DNA from: Sva-07 sp963793335
Lineage (GTDB): Bacteria; Actinomycetota; Acidimicrobiia; Acidimicrobiales; Ilumatobacteraceae
Assembly: GCA_963793335.1 (NCBI GenBank)
Contig: CAWBZS010000001.1
Location: forward strand, 806,001 to 870,000
Length of the DNA: 64,000 nucleotides
Direction: 5' to 3'
Within the stretch, counting starts at the first letter, position 1. Each line of letters opens with the position of its first letter. The translations under genes were made by a program, and so were the position numbers. Positions 38,895 to 47,172 of this stretch are shown piece after piece. The notes under the pieces were generated by a model that was given only the letters and a program-made list of their open reading frames with translations, was not told where the DNA came from and did no database searches.

Positions 38895-40211
38895 ATGACG
38901 TCGATCAGAGAACTCGCTGAGGAGCACTGGCAGGGCCGCGGGGAATTGGTACACACCCACCATCCCGTCCAGCCCATCCACGTCCATCACGACGACGGCA
39001 CCCACAGCACCGCGAACGAAGAGATCGACCACGGGCTCCTCACACTGAAGTCGATCGCGTCGGTCAACGCACTCGACACCGGCGACGGCCTGGTGATGCT
39101 CGACACCGGGGGGCAGTTCGATCGCCGCACGGTGTACGACGCGGTACGGCAGTGGCGGCCCGACGAACCGGTTCGAGCCGCGATCTACTCCCACCACCAC
39201 GTCGACCACGTCCTCGGCACCGCCCTGTTCGATGCCGAAGCCGCCGACAAGGGTTGGCAACGCCCGGTCGTGTACGCCCACGAGGAACTCCCGGCCCACT
39301 TCCGGCGCTACGAGCAGACCGGCGGCTGGAACACGGCGATCAACCGCCGCCAGTTCGCGATCGACATCCCCCAGTTCTCGTGGCCGAGCGAGTACCGGGA
39401 CCCCGACGTCACCTACGCGAAACAGCTCACCTTCAACCACGGCGACCTCACCTTCGAACTCCACCACGCTCGCGGCGAGACCGACGACGCCACATGGACC
39501 TGGGTGCCCGAACGAAAGGTGCTGCACCCTGGCGACCTGTTCATCTGGGCGCTCCCCAACGCCGGCAACCCACAGAAGGTGCAGCGCTACCTCTCCGACT
39601 GGGGCGCCGCATTGCGCCAGATGGCGGCGCTCCGCCCCGAGATCCTGCTCGCCGGCCATGGGCTCCCGATCTTCGGCGCGGACCGCATCGTCGCAGCACT
39701 CACCGACACCGCCGAACTGCTCGAGTCGATCGAGAGTCAGACGCTGGCGATCATGAATCAGGGCAAGAATCTCGACACGTGCCTGCACGAGGTCACGGTG
39801 CCCGCACACCTCGCCGACAAGCCGTACCTCCAGGCGGTGTACGACCATCCGCAGTTCCTGATTCGCAACGTGTGGCGCCGCTACGGCGGCTGGTGGGACG
39901 GCGAACCCGACAACCTGCTGCCGTCACCACGGGCGCAACAAGCAGCCGAGTGGGTGGAACTCGCCGGCGGGGTCGACAAGGTGCTCGCCCGCACCACCGA
40001 GGTCCTCGCCACCGGCGACGCACGCCTCGCATGCCACCTCGTGGAGTTCGCCGCGCTCGCCGAACCCGACAACGCCGAGGTCTGGAGCGTCCGGGCCGAG
40101 GTGTACGCCGCGCACTCGGCGCAGCACACCTCGTCGATGGCTCGCAATCTGCTCGGCCATGCCGCCAGGGCCAGCGAGCAGGGCAAACGCGACCTCGCCG
40201 GCAACTACTGA
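38895..40211 (+). CDS. metallo-beta-lactamase fold hydrolase, alkyl-sulfatase-like
   Basis: 438 aa. The MBL metal motif is 'IYSHHHVDHVLGTALF' (HHHxDH). Later ligands appear in 'FELHHARGETDDATWTW' and 'LLAGHGLPIFG'. After ~270 a helical 'alkyl sulfatase dimerisation' region follows ('LIRNVWRRYGGWWDGEPDNLLP'), which separates this group from ordinary MBL proteins. SdsA-type enzymes hydrolyse alkyl sulfates, but without a signal peptide and the sterol-carrier domain its substrate is open. It converges on the aldehyde dehydrogenase gene with a 5-bp gap. Confidence 0.88.
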   Translation: MTSIRELAEEHWQGRGELVHTHHPVQPIHVHHDDGTHSTANEEIDHGLLTLKSIASVNALDTGDGLVMLDTGGQFDRRTVYDAVRQWRPDEPVRAAIYSHHHVDHVLGTALFDAEAADKGWQRPVVYAHEELPAHFRRYEQTGGWNTAINRRQFAIDIPQFSWPSEYRDPDVTYAKQLTFNHGDLTFELHHARGETDDATWTWVPERKVLHPGDLFIWALPNAGNPQKVQRYLSDWGAALRQMAALRPEILLAGHGLPIFGADRIVAALTDTAELLESIESQTLAIMNQGKNLDTCLHEVTVPAHLADKPYLQAVYDHPQFLIRNVWRRYGGWWDGEPDNLLPSPRAQQAAEWVELAGGVDKVLARTTEVLATGDARLACHLVEFAALAEPDNAEVWSVRAEVYAAHSAQHTSSMARNLLGHAARASEQGKRDLAGNY

Positions 40212-40216
40212 GCGGG

Positions 40217-41654
40217 TTACCAGTCCGCGGCGATGTACTGCGTCTCGCAGAACTCGTAGATGCCCTCGCCGGCGCCTTCGCGTCCGAGACCCGACTGCTT
40301 CATCCCACCGAACGGCGCTGCCGGGTCGGAGACGGCGCCGCGGTTCAGGCCGACCATCCCCGCCTGGATGCGCTCGCTCACCGAGAGGCCGCGCCGAAGA
40401 TCCTTCGTGTACACGTACGCCGTGAGACCCATCTCGGTGTCGTTGGCGATGTCGATCATCGCATCGGTGTCGTCGAACGTGATCACGGGGGCGACCGGCC
40501 CGAAGATCTCGTGGCGGGTGATGTCGTCGTCTGGTTGCACCCTGCCCAGCACCGTCGGCTGGTAGAAGTGACCCGGTCCGTCGCCGACCGACCCGCCGGT
40601 GACGATCTGCGCGCCGCGGTCCGCAGCGGCGGTGACCAACTCGTTGATCGACGCCACCGCCTTGGCGTTGATCATCGGCCCACAGGTGACCCCCTCGTCG
40701 AAGCCGCTGCCAATGCGGACATCGGCCATCGCGGCGGCGAACATGGCGGTGAACTCCTCGGCCACCGCTTCGTGGACGAGGAACCGGTTCGCCGCGGTGC
40801 AGGTCTCGGCCGAGTGGCGCATCTTCGCGACCATCGCCCCCTCGACCGCAGCGTCGAGGTCGGCGTCGTCGAACACCACGAACGGTGCGTTGCCACCGAG
40901 TTCCATCACCGTCTTGAGGACACGGTCGGCGGCTCGCTTGAGCAGCACGATGCCCACCTCGGTCGATCCGGTGAACGACACCATCCGCGTCGCCGGGTGC
41001 TCCACCGCGGCGTCGAACCAGGCACCCGACGACAACGTCGGCACGATGTTGACCACGCCTGCGGGCACCCCGGCCTCATGCAGGAGTTCGCCGAGACGCA
41101 GCGCGGTCAATGGGGTGTCGCGGGGCGGTTTGATGACGGCAGCGTTCCCAGCGGCCAACGCCGGCGCCAGCTTGCGCGTGATCATCGCAGCCGGGAAGTT
41201 CCACGGCGTGACGATCACGACGACACCGACCGGTGGATGGTGCACCACGATCCGGTTGGCCCCTGCTGGAGCGATGCCCAGCGAACCCTGGATCCGAACC
41301 GCCTCCTCGGAGTTCCATCGGAAGAACTCGGCCGCATAGGCCACCTCGCCTCGGGCGTCGGCCAGCGGCTTGCCGTGTTCGAGTGTGATCAACCGAGCCA
41401 GTTCGTCCGTGTGATCGACCATCAGCTGCCACGCCGCGACGCAGGATCTCCCCTCGCTCACGAGGCGGCGTGGCTGCCCATCCCGGCTGCGCCGACGCTG
41501 CCGCCTCGCATGCCGCGGTGGCGTCATCGACGCTGCCTGCGGCCACCGAAGCGATCACCGACTCGGTGGCCGGGTCCTCGACGTCGAAGCGCTCCGACGA
41601 CGACCCGTCGCGCCATTCGCCCCCGACCAACAGCTGCGTCTGCATTTTGCTCAT
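40217..41654 (-). CDS. NAD(P)-dependent aldehyde dehydrogenase (succinate-semialdehyde type), apparent frameshift
   Basis: 478 aa once one base is removed near 41432-41438. Upstream of that, 'MSKMQTQLLVGGEWRDGSSS' to 'PPRERGEILR' is in one frame; downstream 'AWQLMVDHTDELARLI' onward is in the next. The span is 3x479+1 nt, as expected for one extra G. Catalytic residues are intact: 'TVMELGGNAPFVVFDDADL' (Glu) and 'SAETCTAANRFLV' (Cys), plus 'VTPWNFPAAMI'. The closest family is GabD-like succinate-semialdehyde dehydrogenases; the real aldehyde is uncertain. Sequence error is the likely cause because both halves show full-strength family conservation. Confidence 0.88.
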
Positions 41655-41686
41655 GCGCACATCATGCACCGTCGCGGCCGATCGGG

Positions 41687-41893
41687 TCAGTCGATGTCGT
41701 AACCGGCGTCGGCGATCGCCTCGCGAACCGCCGAGTCGTCGCCCCCCTCGACCGCAACGGTCTTCGCCGCAACGTCGACGTGCACCGATTCGACGCCGGC
41801 GACGGCGCCGACCTCGCCTTCGATGGCCGCCTTGCAATGGTCGCAGCTGATCCCTGAGACCTCATATCGATGGGACGCGGTGTTGGCGGTCAT
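41687..41893 (-). CDS. heavy-metal-associated domain metallochaperone (CopZ-like)
   Basis: 68 aa, a single HMA ferredoxin-like domain. The metal site 'GISCDHCKAAIEGEVG' (C-x-x-C) binds Cu(I) in CopZ proteins. Its start overlaps the stop of the P-type ATPase gene (ATGA), so chaperone and pump are made together. It would deliver the metal to the ATPase. Confidence 0.93.
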   Translation of the reverse strand: MTANTASHRYEVSGISCDHCKAAIEGEVGAVAGVESVHVDVAAKTVAVEGGDDSAVREAIADAGYDID

Positions 41894-44190
41894 GCGACGA
41901 GCTCCTGGTGGTTGGTGGTGGTGGTTGCTTGGGCATCCGGAATGGGCCTGGCCGTGTGGCGGCGCGACGGGCGGTACCCAGCGAAGCGACGCAACCGCAA
42001 GCTGTTGGACACCACGAAGAGTGACGACATGCCCATGGCTGCAGCTGCGATCATCGGGTTGAGCACGCCGAGCGCCGCCAGCGGAATCGCAGCCGCGTTG
42101 TAGGCGAACGCCCAGAACAGGTTGCCCTTGATGGTGCTGAGCGTTCGACGAGCGAGCGCCACGGCGTCCGCCGCAGCCCGAAGGTCGCCCGACACGATGG
42201 TGAGGTCCGACGCTTCGATCGCCACGTCGGTGCCGGTGCCGAGTGCGATCCCGAGGTCGGCCTGCGCGAGCGCAGGAGCATCGTTGATGCCATCGCCCAC
42301 CATCGCCACTCGTCGACCCTCGGCCTGCAGTCGGACGATCTCGGCGGCCTTTGCATCGGGCAGCACCTCGGCGATGACGTTGTCGACACCGACTGCTGCG
42401 CCGACGGTGCGAGCGGTGCGTTCGTTGTCGCCGGTGAGCAGTGTCACCGACAGGCCGAGGTCGTGGAACGCCGCGACCGCCTCAGCCGAGGTGACCTTCA
42501 CGGTGTCGGCGACCACGAACACCGCTTCGGCGGTGCCAGCGCGCCCAGCGAAGACTGCGGTGTTGCCCTCGCGCTCGGCCTTGCTCGCAGCGCGCTCCAC
42601 CGCGGCCGGCACGGTGTCGAACAGCGATCGGCGACCGACTCGCACCTCGACGGCGTCGACAGCGGCCACGACACCGACGCCAGGCTTGTTCACGAACGCG
42701 TCGACGGTGCCGACCGTCGGTGCGACGGCTTCGGCCGCGTCGGCGATCGCACGCGCGATGGGATGCTCCGACCGCCCCTCGACCGCTCCCGCCAGCGCCA
42801 GGAGGTCGTCGGCGTCGCCACCGGGGGCGATGACATCGACGAGCGACATCTTCCCTTCGGTGATCGTTCCGGTCTTGTCGAGCACGATCGTGTCGATGCG
42901 GCGCGTGTCTTCGAGCACCTCGCCGCCCTTGATGATCACGCCGAGCTGCGCTGCACGGCCCGTCCCGACCATGATGCCGAGCGGCGTGGCCAACCCGAGC
43001 GCACACGGGCACGCGATGATCAGCACCGCCACCGCCGCGGTGAACGCGTCGTCGGCATCGCCGGCGATCGCCAACCAGGCGACCAGCGTGCCCAGCGAGA
43101 TGGCGATCGCAACCGGCACGAACACGGAGGCGACCCGGTCAGCGAGGCGCTGCACCTCGGCGCGACTGCCTTGGGCCTCGTCGACCAGGCGAATGATCTG
43201 GCTGAGCGCCGTGTCGGCGCCCACCCGGGTGGCCCGCACGACAAGCGATCCGTTGGTGTTCACCGTGGCGCCGATCACCTCGTCACCTGGGCCGACCTCG
43301 ACGGGGACGGGTTCGCCGGTGATCATCGAGGCGTCGACGGCGGACTCACCGGAGACGACCACGCCGTCGGTCGCGACCTTCTCTCCGGGTCGCACCACGA
43401 ATCGTGTCCCCACGGCGAGTTCGTCGAGCGACACCTCCCGACCGTCCTCCAGTCGAGCGGATCGAACACCGAGATCCGCAAGGGCACGAATGGCGTCGCC
43501 CGAGCGTCGCTTCGCACGAATCTCCAGCCACTTGCCGATCAGGATCAGCGCGATGATCACGGCACCCGTCTCGTAGTAGACGTGGAGGCCGTCGCCGCCG
43601 GTCATCGACATCCCGCTCATCGAGCCCATGCCGGTCGACTCGTCGCCGATACTGACGAAGAGCACCACGGTCGACCACACCCAGGCGGACAGTGTGCCCA
43701 TCGACACCAGGGTGTCCATCGTGGTGGTGCCGTGGCGCAGGTTCATCCACGCTGCGCGATGGAATCCCCACCCGCACCAGAACACGATTGGCGTGGCGAG
43801 GATCCCGACCACCCATTCCCATCCATCGAACTGCAGGGCGGGCACCATCGACAGCACCATCACCGGCGTGCCGAGGACCAGCGCCACGACCCAACGCCGA
43901 CGCAGATCGGCCTCGCGGCGACGTTCCGCTGCATCGTGATCGGCCGTGACCGGCGCAAGGTAGCCGAGGCGTTCGACCACGGCGCGCAGCTCGGCATCCT
44001 CGACGCCGCCGTGCAGCACGGTGGCGCGACCATTGGCGAAGTTGACTCGGACTTCGTCGACACCGTCGAGCTTGGTGAGGCCACGCTGGATGCGGTTCGA
44101 GCACGCAGCGCATGTCATTCCTTCGATGGCGATGTCGGATCGGATCAGGGCCTCCGGCGGACCACCGCGCGCAGACGTGTCGACGCTCAT
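41890..44190 (-). CDS. copA: copper-type P1B ATPase
   Basis: 766 aa. One N-terminal HMA domain ('EGMTCAACSNRIQRGL'), then eight TM helices with the intramembrane 'ACPCALGLATPLGIMVG' (CPC, ~390). Phosphorylation motif 'LDKTGTITEG' (~437), 'TGEPVPVEV' actuator loop, 'SEHPIARAIA' (HP) and 'GDGINDAPALAQADLGIALG' (~633). The CPC and HMA pattern is that of Cu(I) (or Ag) exporters. A Met/Gly-rich segment 'DESTGMGSMSGMSMTGGD' between early TM helices may bind periplasmic copper. Translation is coupled to the MerR regulator upstream and CopZ downstream. Confidence 0.93.
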   Translation of the reverse strand: MSVDTSARGGPPEALIRSDIAIEGMTCAACSNRIQRGLTKLDGVDEVRVNFANGRATVLHGGVEDAELRAVVERLGYLAPVTADHDAAERRREADLRRRWVVALVLGTPVMVLSMVPALQFDGWEWVVGILATPIVFWCGWGFHRAAWMNLRHGTTTMDTLVSMGTLSAWVWSTVVLFVSIGDESTGMGSMSGMSMTGGDGLHVYYETGAVIIALILIGKWLEIRAKRRSGDAIRALADLGVRSARLEDGREVSLDELAVGTRFVVRPGEKVATDGVVVSGESAVDASMITGEPVPVEVGPGDEVIGATVNTNGSLVVRATRVGADTALSQIIRLVDEAQGSRAEVQRLADRVASVFVPVAIAISLGTLVAWLAIAGDADDAFTAAVAVLIIACPCALGLATPLGIMVGTGRAAQLGVIIKGGEVLEDTRRIDTIVLDKTGTITEGKMSLVDVIAPGGDADDLLALAGAVEGRSEHPIARAIADAAEAVAPTVGTVDAFVNKPGVGVVAAVDAVEVRVGRRSLFDTVPAAVERAASKAEREGNTAVFAGRAGTAEAVFVVADTVKVTSAEAVAAFHDLGLSVTLLTGDNERTARTVGAAVGVDNVIAEVLPDAKAAEIVRLQAEGRRVAMVGDGINDAPALAQADLGIALGTGTDVAIEASDLTIVSGDLRAAADAVALARRTLSTIKGNLFWAFAYNAAAIPLAALGVLNPMIAAAAMGMSSLFVVSNSLRLRRFAGYRPSRRHTARPIPDAQATTTTNHQELVA

Positions 44191-44585
44191 CGCGCTTCGA
44201 CCACCTGGCAGCGGTTGGGGTCGGTGCAGTCGGCCGGGTCGAGCTGCCGGGCTCGAGCGACGAGTTCCAGCATTTCTCGACGCGAGTGTTGGAGGCGCGA
44301 GATCTGCTCGTCGATGTCAGCGAGGTGACGCTCGAGGAACGCACGAGTATGGGCGCAGGTGCTCTCGCCGGCGTCCTTCATGTCGAGCAGCGACTGCACC
44401 TCGACGAGGCTGAGCCCCGACGCTTGCGAATCACGGATGAATCTCAGCCGCTCGACTGCATCCGCTCCGTAGTCGCGATAGCCCGACGGCGTTCGCTCCG
44501 GCTCGGGCAGCAACTCGATCGACTCGTAGTACCGGATCGCCTGGGTGCTGAGCCCGCTTCGATCTGCAAGTGCTCCGATGCGCAT
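44187..44585 (-). CDS. MerR-family metal-responsive regulator
   Basis: 132 aa from the ATG at 44585. DNA-binding domain 'MRIGALADRSGLSTQAIRYYESIELL'. Cysteines at 77, 120 and 126 ('ESTCAHTRAF', 'PADCTDPNRCQVV') form a three-Cys set like CadR/PbrR/MerR rather than the two-Cys CueR loop, so a divalent soft metal (Cd, Pb, Zn, Hg) may be an effector even though the controlled pump looks like a Cu(I) exporter. The stop overlaps copA's start. A MerR-type dyad and 19-bp-spaced promoter lie immediately upstream, indicating autoregulation of merR-copA-copZ. Confidence 0.92.
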   Translation of the reverse strand: MRIGALADRSGLSTQAIRYYESIELLPEPERTPSGYRDYGADAVERLRFIRDSQASGLSLVEVQSLLDMKDAGESTCAHTRAFLERHLADIDEQISRLQHSRREMLELVARARQLDPADCTDPNRCQVVEAR

Positions 44586-44592
44586 GGTCGAC

Positions 44593-44627
44593 AGCGTACC
44601 GCCAACCTTCCAGCCAACTGCAAGGTT
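44593..44627 (-). promoter_or_regulatory. MerR-type operator and promoter of the merR-copA-copZ operon
   Basis: On the minus strand the dyad AACCTTGCAG-TTGG-CTGGAAGGTT (44604-44627, one mismatch) overlaps a promoter with -35 TTGCAG (44618-44623) and -10 TACGCT (44593-44598) separated by 19 bp. The long spacer and central dyad are the classical MerR-activated layout. The expected transcription start falls at or next to the ATG at 44585, so the mRNA is probably leaderless. Confidence 0.75.
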
Positions 44628-44641
44628 GATCCCGGGCGACG

Positions 44642-45676
44642 TCAGGTGACCTCGCGCAGCCGCCACGCTGCGGTCTCGGGCGTGAGGTCGCGCTGCAGGT
44701 TGGCGAGCAGCTCGTAGCTCGCCGGGATCTTCGCCACCTCGGCCGAACGCAGCAGCGGCGGATACCAGTGACCGTGCAGTTGCCACGTGTCGCGATGGCC
44801 CCGAGGGGCATCGTGCCAGCCCGAGCAGTAGGGAAACGGCGTGTCGAAGAGGCGGTCGAACCCTCGGAGCATCGCCGGCAGGATCTCCGCCAGCGCCTCG
44901 CGCTCGTCCTTCGACAACGACGTCAACGACGCGACACGTCGGCGCGGGACGAGCAGTGTCTCGAATGGCCAATACGCCCACCACGGGACCACCACCGCCC
45001 AGTGTTCGTTGTGCAGCACCACTCGTTCATCGAGTTCGAGCTCGCGTTCGATGTAGTCGACGAGCAGTGCGCTGCCCGATTTCGCATGATGGCGGCGCTG
45101 ATGGTCGAGTTCCAGCACGGCTTCGTTCGGGAGGAACGTCGATGCCCAGATCTGACCGTGCGGATGTGGGTTCGATGCCCCGGAGATCGCTCCACGTGTC
45201 TCGAAGACCTGCACCCACTCAGAGCGCTCGTACAGCTCACCGAGTTGCTCCTGCCAGCGCGCGATCACCGCATCGACCTCACGACGACTCATGCCTGCGA
45301 TCGTCAGGTCATGACGGGGGGAGAAGCACATCACCCGGCACTCCCCGACCGCCGCGTCGATGCCGAAGAACCCGTCCTCTCGAGGATGCTCCGGAGGCGG
45401 AGCCGGGGCGTCGGGCAGGAGTGCGGCGAAGTCGTTCACGAACACGAACGTGCCGTCGTACGTTGGATTGACCGCACCACCGGCGCGTTCATTGCCGGGA
45501 CACAGGTAGCAGGTCGGGTCGTACGACGGTGCGACCTCGGACTCGATGCCGGTGCTGCCATCCCATGGCCGCTGCGTACGCTGCGGCGACACCACGACCC
45601 ATTCGCCCGTCAGCGGATTGCGACGGCGATGCGGGTGTCTGTTCGGGTCGAACGCCACGGGAGGAGCGTACGTCAC
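44642..45676 (-). CDS. galT: galactose-1-phosphate uridylyltransferase
   Basis: 344 aa. Transfers UMP between UDP-glucose and galactose-1-phosphate (Leloir pathway). The active-site 'SGASNPHPHGQIWAS' carries the HPH nucleophile. Zinc-site residues include 'CYLCPGNERAGG' (C-x-x-C), and 'FENDF'-type block is 'FVFVNDFAAL'. The GTG at 45676 overlaps the glycosylase stop (GTGA) and is preferred over longer readings inside that gene. No galK or galE is nearby. Confidence 0.92.
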   Translation of the reverse strand: MTYAPPVAFDPNRHPHRRRNPLTGEWVVVSPQRTQRPWDGSTGIESEVAPSYDPTCYLCPGNERAGGAVNPTYDGTFVFVNDFAALLPDAPAPPPEHPREDGFFGIDAAVGECRVMCFSPRHDLTIAGMSRREVDAVIARWQEQLGELYERSEWVQVFETRGAISGASNPHPHGQIWASTFLPNEAVLELDHQRRHHAKSGSALLVDYIERELELDERVVLHNEHWAVVVPWWAYWPFETLLVPRRRVASLTSLSKDEREALAEILPAMLRGFDRLFDTPFPYCSGWHDAPRGHRDTWQLHGHWYPPLLRSAEVAKIPASYELLANLQRDLTPETAAWRLREVT

Positions 45677-46599
45677 AATCGGCGGATGTCGGGATTGAAC
45701 GCCCGTGGTCCGCGCCGAGGCACTGCGACCCCGACGGTGGAGAGCAGCCGGATGATCCGCTGCCGGTGCCCGGTCCAGGGAGCCAGGTGGCGGCACATGA
45801 TCTCGTCGCCGCCCCGGTCGGCATCCAGGCGCCGTGCGTCGCCAGTGAACGCGTAGTTGACCATCGTCGGAAGGCCGTAGTCGCGCAACACCACGGTGTC
45901 GGGGTCGCCGTGGGAGGCGATGATCACCGACGTTGCCGTCCAGTCGCCGAGGCCGGGAAGTACCGACAGCCGGACTCGGGCATCGGCCGGAGTCATGACA
46001 GCAGCCTCTTCGAGACGATTCGCCCGTCGTGCGGCGAGGAGCATCGCGTCTGCTCGACGCCGCTCCACGTTGAAACGGTGCAGGTCGACGTACGTCCGCG
46101 CCGCCACCGCGTCCGGCGTGGGCGGCAGCCGGAGCTCACACGGGCCAGGTGCTGGTTCGCCCCACTCGAACACCATGCGCGCCCAACTCTTGACCGCTTC
46201 CTCCGTGGTGACCCGCTGGCCGAGCAGGACGAGCAGGAGCTCCTGCCAGATCACCCCGGCCGCAGGCAGTCGGATGCCGGGGCGGCGACGCCACCACTCC
46301 GCAATCGTGGGCTGCAGCGACGGATCGAAGCCATCCAGGTCGTCGTGGAGCCCCACCCAGTACGGCGCCCGATGGAGCAACCAGTCCGCACCGCTCCCCC
46401 ACGCCGTTGCGGTCGTCGTGCCATTGCCGTCCCACACCAGGTGCATCACCCCCGGCCCGTCGGGAGTCAACACCGCCTTCGCGAAACTGTTCGCCGTCCA
46501 ACGGGTGGTGGGATCGCGGGAGTAGATCCCGATCGGCTTCATCGTGGAGCGCAGATCGATGTCGCCGGTGACAAGCGTGCGCCGTGCGCCATCGACCAT
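45673..46599 (-). CDS. HhH-GPD DNA glycosylase (AlkA / 3-methyladenine type)
   Basis: 308 aa. The helix-hairpin-helix 'LSVLPGLGDWTATSVIIA' is followed by the catalytic Asp region 'DPDTVVLRDYGLP'. The N-terminal ~120 residues have the AlkA-like beta domain ('GVMHLVWDGNGTTTATAWGSG'). No iron-sulfur Cys set is visible at the C-terminus, unlike EndoIII/MutY. It likely removes alkylated bases. It is coupled by a GTGA overlap to galT, with no functional link that I can see. Confidence 0.88.
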   Translation of the reverse strand: MVDGARRTLVTGDIDLRSTMKPIGIYSRDPTTRWTANSFAKAVLTPDGPGVMHLVWDGNGTTTATAWGSGADWLLHRAPYWVGLHDDLDGFDPSLQPTIAEWWRRRPGIRLPAAGVIWQELLLVLLGQRVTTEEAVKSWARMVFEWGEPAPGPCELRLPPTPDAVAARTYVDLHRFNVERRRADAMLLAARRANRLEEAAVMTPADARVRLSVLPGLGDWTATSVIIASHGDPDTVVLRDYGLPTMVNYAFTGDARRLDADRGGDEIMCRHLAPWTGHRQRIIRLLSTVGVAVPRRGPRAFNPDIRRL

Positions 46600-46634
46600 G
46601 TCAGCCGACCTGCACCCAGTCGGTTCGAGAGGGG

Positions 46635-47159
46635 TCAGGCACCGACCAGTGTGCGCCAGTCGGCGGGATACGCGGCGGCGACCTGTGCCGGCGTCATTCG
46701 CAGCGTGGACTCCGGGGGCATGTCCGCCACGGCCCGAGCCTCCATGTAGTGATAGCCAACGAGTCGGAGGCCCTCGAACATCCAGGTGCGCAGCTCGACG
46801 AGTTCGGCTGGCGGAGTCGGGTCGTAGAAACCCCAGATCGTGAACGCGATCGTGAGGTCGTGCACGACCGGTGCCCGGGAGAACATCGATGCTCGGCGCA
46901 GCGCGACGCCGAGGCAGCCACGGATGGCGTCGTCGATGTCCTCACCCGGCTGCAGCTTCACCTTCGGGCGCAGCCGTGAGGCAATTCGGAGCGCGAAGCC
47001 CTGGTCGGGGCCTGGACTGCCGAGTCGAGGACCCTCGGGCTGAAACCCGACGATGTCGCCAGGTCGATCGGGCGCCCATGCCGAAGGAACATGATCAGGC
47101 GACTCGTAGTACCTGGGGTGGTCGGTCGGTGAGACCGGCGTGAACTTTGGCGCTGACAT
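46635..47159 (-). CDS. conserved hypothetical protein
   Basis: 174 aa, cytosolic, no TM segments or signal. It opens with a Pro-rich tail ('MSAPKFTPVSPTDHPRYYES'), then a helical domain 'DIDDAIRGCLGVALRRASMF' and 'LTIAFTIWGFYDPTPPAELV'. No family was recognised. Good codon bias supports it as real. It starts 13 bases after cimA's stop on the same strand, so it is probably co-transcribed with isoleucine biosynthesis. Confidence 0.75.
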   Translation of the reverse strand: MSAPKFTPVSPTDHPRYYESPDHVPSAWAPDRPGDIVGFQPEGPRLGSPGPDQGFALRIASRLRPKVKLQPGEDIDDAIRGCLGVALRRASMFSRAPVVHDLTIAFTIWGFYDPTPPAELVELRTWMFEGLRLVGYHYMEARAVADMPPESTLRMTPAQVAAAYPADWRTLVGA

Positions 47160-47172
47160 CGATGTCTTTCTA

